Assembly: GCA_013396655.1 (NCBI GenBank)
Contig: WBMV01007376.1
Coordinates: 539,674-603,673, forward strand
From: Campylorhamphus procurvoides
Taxonomy: Eukaryota; Chordata; Aves; Passeriformes; Dendrocolaptidae
Reading direction: 5' to 3'
Length of the DNA: 64,000 nucleotides
Part shown: positions 59,125 to 64,000 of the stretch, piece after piece
How the letters are laid out: each line of letters begins with the position of its first letter
Position numbering within the stretch: position 1 is the first letter of the stretch
The notes under the pieces: model-generated
Seen by the model: the letters and a program-made list of their open reading frames with translations, nothing else
Told to the model about the DNA's origin: nothing
Database searches by the model: none
Program-made: the position numbers and the translations under genes

Positions 59125-59152
59125 GGGGATCCTGGGGCACCTGGGGATGGGG
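59125..59152 (+). other. G-quadruplex motif (four runs of G4)
   Basis: Four runs of exactly four G are separated by atcct, cacct and at. This is a strict four-tetrad motif inside the GC-rich islet, 75 bp past the minisatellite. Confidence 0.8.
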
Positions 59153-59239
59153 ATGCCCGTCGGGAATGTCACCGCCGTCCGCTGTGTGCGACACCAGCAG
59201 CTCATCGGCGCTGAGCCTCGTGCTTAGCCACCACAGCGG

Positions 59240-59345
59240 AGCAGCCTGGCCCGGTGGCAGCTGCCCCTGCCCCTGGCAGGGCGCTCGGAACTACCTCCAC
59301 GGTCCTTAAAGTTCCCTCCAACCCGAACCGATCCGTGATCCTACG
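59240..59345 (+). mobile_element. CR1 LINE 3' end, unusually GC-enriched
   Basis: The text gagcagcctggcccggtgg, cccctggcagggcgctcgga, ccttaaagttccctccaac and gatccgtgatcctacgg follows the avian CR1 3' consensus (gagcagcctggtctagtgg, cccatggcaggggg, ctttaaggtcccttccaac, attctatgattctatg). The diagnostic terminal octamer pair is present in altered form. Changes from consensus are mostly A/T to G/C. It is 5'-truncated and non-coding. Confidence 0.88.
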
Positions 59346-62300
59346 GAAAGGTAGCGCACGGCTCAGCATTTTAGGGACACGGCACGCTGCTTTACCGCTG
59401 GCACAGCAGCGATTTCACTCCAGGTGCATCCGGCCTGACTCTCCGTGCAGTTACACAGCTCTTAAGCAAGTCAAATTCCAGTATTGGCATAAAAATGATG
59501 CAACAGGAAAACACACCTGACTCTACTTTCAGTTCAACAGAAAGCTGCGTGCTACTAGACCTAAACAAATAAATACTTTAGCTGATAAAGTTTAACTCTA
59601 GCTGGAGAAGAAGGTACGAATTAGAACAAAATACCTTTTTTTGTTTGAAAATTACAAGATGATATAAGAGCTGTAAGAAAGCTACTTTGCCAATACTGCA
59701 GTCTTAAAAACAGTATTTACTCAAATATTTGACAGAAATTTTCTTGTATTGTGAGTCAAAGAAATAACAAACAGTATGAAGACACACAGGAGATTAAAAT
59801 ATTGGCCACTAATTTAAATGAAATGGCAAATTGCTGAACATAATGAGGAAAAGGTACAGTAGCTTTCTGCACAAGAATTCAGGAAGAAGAAAGTTAGTCC
59901 TGTAACACAATAGCAGAAAGGATTGAGTGGTATACCAGTGGTGAAATGAATAAGAAATAAACAAAAAACTATTGGCTTTCTACCACAGGAGACAATACAC
60001 TGCGATCAATGCATTTGTTGGATAACATTTAAACTGAATTTGTGTAAGTAATAAATTGCAGCTTGAAAAATGGTGAGATATGGTGTGATCACAAATGGAA
60101 ACTTAGTAAGTGGAGAAAGTTTATGGAGATTTGGGTCATATTCTGAAAATACTTCTGAAGCTTTTGATTTGTGATACCAAAATTGGGTTTGTGGTTTATT
60201 TGTTTAGTGGGGTTTCTTCACTAATCAGTTGCTTGCAGAATAACCCTCTGCAGCTGTTGCACATCAGAAACAGCTTATTTAAGCACTGCAGCTTGCTTTA
60301 CCTTGGTTTTTCTGAGCAAAGCAGCATCTGCTAATTTGTGTGCAACGCTGATAGCTCTTCTAGTTCTGTTGTTTGTTTTTTTTTTNCGGTGGGTTGTTTT
60401 TTTTTAGGAATTAGGCCAAATTTGAGTAATCTTATAGTGACTGAGCATTAAGAGTGCTGAGATCATGTAAGTAATGAGCTGCCTATGTCAAAATGATGAA
60501 TGGGGCGTTTTAGGCCAAGAAAGATCTGTAACTCTTATGCCCTGTTCTTAATAAATTCACCGTATACTGTTAGCCATGTCAGTATGTGAAAATGTAAAAA
60601 ACCATTTTAAGTGTCTGCATTCAGTAGATACAGGTCTAACCATAATATGAGACAAACAGACAAGACTTGTTAGTAATTTTCCAGATAATGCATCTGTGAC
60701 CACTAAGATAAAATATTGACTTCTTTATGTGACTTTTGCATACTTCTTTTGCCTCAGTCAGACTGGTTAACTATATACCTTACTTTTGAGTACTTGCATT
60801 TGACTTCAGCACACTTACCTTCTTGCTGAGCCAAGTAACAGGTTGATGCCCTAGCACTGATGATGGAATTTGTACATTTAGGAGATCTCTTCAACATTTT
60901 TTTTGTCTTCCCTGAAAGCAATTTCAGACAAAGCTTCTGGTATTGAAATCATGAGGGGCTATTCTGAACTTTACTGAAACAGTGCAATCTAATTTTAACT
61001 TTTTTCTTCATTTTTTGACTTAGAGAGGTGAATTTCACCATGCACAATGTTTACTGTGCTTGATTACTACAGCAATCTATTTCAACAGACCTGAACATAC
61101 ATAATTATTGCTGAAGTCTTAGTTTGACTTTCTGCAAGCTGACTGCACTAGCTTTGCATATTTTCTTTTGGCAGATACAGTATTTTGAAGACCATAATTG
61201 CACCTACAGCTGTGTGACATACCTGTAACATATGCTCTCGTCTCAGCAACAGAACAAAGTGGAAGTGAGTGAGTACAGTAAACATGGTTTCAAAACCAGC
61301 TTGAATGTACACATGGTCTTACAAAAGATACTATATGGAAAAATACCAATTAAGTTCTTGTAACCAGCCTAGATAATGAGGCATACTACTGCGAAATTGT
61401 AGATGAGCAGATAAATAGCTTTCTTGAGAAGGAAAATGTTTTACAAAAGTGTTCCAAGGTAACTGAGGTGAATGTAAACATCCAGCACATCCCCCATAAT
61501 TTCTGTGTTAATAAGCTTCAAGCTTCTGAGAACAGTATCTGGCTTGGCATTTTCCTGGTCTCTGTATTAGATTGCTCTCAGGTGTTGGATATTTTTATGG
61601 TGTTTAAGCCTCAGAAGTTTGGGAAATTCTTTCATGGGACAAGTGCTTTCCATTTGACAACACCCTCCAGAGACAAAATCCAGGGGCCTATTTCCTGTTT
61701 ACAGATTAATTCCTTCAGGTTTTCCTTGTTGTTTAGCTGCCTCACCAAACATGTGCATGTGTATTGTAAGCTATAGTTTATTTTCCAGTAACCATGTGAG
61801 TCAGTGTAAGTGACCAGACACATCTAGATATAGATAAGCACTTTGTGTTCTTCCTGAACATCTTACGCATAACTGCAAGAAAACAGAGATTACAAATGAA
61901 CAAACTTTCTGAAACCTGAACTACATTTGTAGATAACCAAAGTTAGACATGGTGGACAAGTTTTTAGATGGAGGCAGCTAACAAAATTTAACAGAGGTTG
62001 AGCATGAGGCCCTGCCTTGTGCATTTTATTGTCCATCCACTTGCTAAACAATGAGCAATACAAGAGCAATAATTCTTCCAGTACTGGAGTTATAAGGCCA
62101 TTGTTGTCTGTGGGTATATCTCCAATTTTACATAAAATTTGGCTCACCGTCAATAACCAAAGAGCATTGAATAAGTATTTTTCCTGTAATTGAATATAAG
62201 GAGATTACCTAAGAAGTGCTAGTCTCTCTTACCCATTGTTGTAATTACTGTGTTAGTAAAATACTTGGATTTTTCCATGCTGTTGAAAACTAGGTACTCA

Positions 62301-64000
62301 GCTGTCTGGAAATTGCTCTGAGATTATACCTGTAAATTTCCAGACAGATTTCATCCCGATACATTGGCCAACATTCTTCCTGTCTGCTCATATTCTATAT
62401 TCTGTTTTCTGTCTATTCTTGGAAAAGTCACTTCTTTGTAATATCCTATTGAGAGATTATTTAGTGAGATGTTTCACATTTTCAATCAATAATACTGCTT
62501 TGAAGCTCACCGCACTTTTCCTATTGTAAGGCAATGTTTTCTTTCAGTTATCACCATGCTTAACAATTTGACTACAGCTTGCATGCTAGCTCTCTAAAAA
62601 ACACAAAAAAAACCCCCAAACCCACTTACTTTTAGTGTTTTCAGAAACAAACTGGAGATATGTACTTGCTTACAGTAAATTCTTGAAGGCTTTTCCTGAG
62701 AATACTCCAGTGTTTCAGGTTTTGCAGCAAGTGCTTGCAGTTTACCAGTAAACTACTCTTCACACCAAGTACAAAGATACATATCTGATTCCCCCTGAAA
62801 ATCTGTCCAAATTGGCTCAGTTGTATGCCTTTGAAAAATATGTTTGTATGTGGTCACTGCCAGTTCCTAAAAGCTAAATCATGTGAAACCTGTTCTCATT
62901 GAGGTAGTAAGCCTCTTGCAGTTCCTGTATGGGGCCAGCCTGTGTATGTGTAATTGTTGCAGGTAAATGAGTATGACGAAAGCCACAGGGCAGCAGGATG
63001 GCTCATGTAATGGTTGTTCCAGCTGCTTTTCATTGGTTGAGCTGCTGCCCAGATCAAAAAGCAGGAATTGTCTCCTATACTTTCTATACTTTGGTGGCAC
63101 ATAAGTGGATGGAAACATCCAATTCAAGTGAAAACAGAATAAAAATCAAGGGGGAGAGCAGCTCATGATTGTGAAATGTTGTGTAGCATTATGGGAATGC
63201 TCAAGAGGATTGTTAAGATTTTGGGGACAACTTTCCATTTTGTGTTTGTTTAGGAGCTGTTGGAAAGTCTGGCTTTGCAGTGTCAGCTAATGGTGTTTTT
63301 TGTAATCTACAGTTAAACTGCCAAAGCTGAGTTGCAGGTGGAGGAGGATGATAGCTGTGATCAAGAGCTGAGGGACTGTATAAACCTGTCCTCTCAGGAG
63401 TTTGTAGACAGAACACCTTGCCTCTCCCATGCATTAGTCACACTATTATAGCTATGGGCATTGTTGAGCCAAATATTTGGGGTTTTAATTAATGCATGGG
63501 GACTGTTTGATACTTCTATGGGTTGGGTGAAACTCCATGAGAACTCATGACTCTCATGACTGTCACCCTTATTTTACAAAGATCATAAAGGGAAAAGGGA
63601 AGCAAACTCTATTATAAACCCAGGGTGTTGGAACGCGAAGAGGCTCCATGGAAAACAAGGGTACTTTCAAGACCAGAGAATATGTGGCTCAAAGAAAGAG
63701 TCTACAGAGCTTTGATTAAGTGATGAGAGAGCAGGGAGGAGGTGTCAGTGAAAAAATACTATCTTTTGCTTTTCTAGGAAGCAGGACTTTGTATGGTCTT
63801 TGGGAATATGCAGGAGTATCCTGTGTATTCAGTACTGCATTAGAAAGACTTCTTGACTCCAACATTAAGTTATTGCTAATTATCCAGGTTGAAAGATGCC
63901 AGAAAACTGTGTTCCTAACATTTCCCAAACAAGTGGAGCACTGGTCCTGTAATCCAGTGTTTTAGTTATTCACAATGCAGTTCTGGTGGCACAGTCTGGT
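59346..64000. other. Intergenic, no gene recognised
   Basis: AT-rich sequence with short chance open frames, one ambiguous base (N at 60386, inside a T-run) and A/C runs near 62600. No GPR155 or other exon, repeat family or RNA gene was recognised up to the window end. Confidence 0.6.

Larger units (their letters stand above)
58860..59239. promoter_or_regulatory. GC/CpG-rich islet downstream of WIPF1
   Basis: An abrupt GC- and CpG-rich block in AT-rich surroundings, containing a 10-bp minisatellite, a G-quadruplex motif and a donor-like gcggag|gtgagc at 58952/58953. It might be a small CpG-island promoter; in mammals the next gene in this direction is GPR155 on the same strand, but no GPR155 coding exon follows within the window. 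A GC-biased minisatellite locus is an equally good explanation. Confidence 0.3.

Noticed and set aside
55800..64000. Search for GPR155 exons, the expected downstream neighbour in mammals
   Set aside because: No conserved transporter-like or DEP-domain segment was seen. The gene probably starts beyond this window.

Overview
This is vertebrate nuclear DNA, almost certainly from a bird. It is AT-rich and gene-poor, with long spans without coding sequence. It carries CR1 LINE 3' ends and no recognisable mammalian SINE or L1. The only gene I can identify is a spliced one on the + strand whose reconstructed protein matches WIPF1 (WAS/WASL-interacting protein family member 1, WIP) almost from end to end. 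There are no operons, bacterial genes, CRISPR arrays, phage or viral genes, and I found no tRNA or rRNA gene.

Layout. 1-39787: no supported coding exon. This stretch is probably the upstream region and/or first (5' UTR) intron of WIPF1. It holds a 10-bp-period GC-rich minisatellite (1661-1948) beside a CpG-rich stretch and an assembly gap (2108-2345), a G-quadruplex motif (3294-3323), two decayed CR1 copies (about 6400-6622 and 22940-23282), a MIR-like fossil, an ETS/RUNX/AP-1 motif cluster (35226-35271), a 257-bp foldback with about 50-bp arms (35571-35827), and a candidate promoter or 5' exon (37917-38267).

39788-about 55790: WIPF1. Seven coding exons (39826-39876, 41358-41487, 43689-43841, 44990-45275, 47698-47910, 49522-49635, 50956-51011) join with consistent phases. 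They encode the profilin-type polyproline N terminus, the WH2 actin-binding motif, a glycine-rich linker, a proline-rich middle and the C-terminal WASP-binding segment. The proline-rich exon is broken by a 72-N gap. By comparison with human WIP the gap hides roughly 190-200 residues, and the two sides are out of frame, so the N count is not the real gap length. A long AT-rich 3' UTR follows, with several candidate poly(A) signals.

55791-64000: intergenic. It contains two inverted repeats, a T/G tract, a GC-rich islet (58860-59240) with a second 10-bp minisatellite and a G-quadruplex motif, and a GC-enriched CR1 3' end (59240-59345). In mammals GPR155 lies beyond the 3' end of WIPF1 and CHRNA1 beyond its 5' end. 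No exon of either is visible here.

I did not find a new multi-gene system. The least explained structures are the 35.6-kb foldback, the pair of 10-bp minisatellites, and the candidate CpG-palindrome promoter at 37.9 kb.
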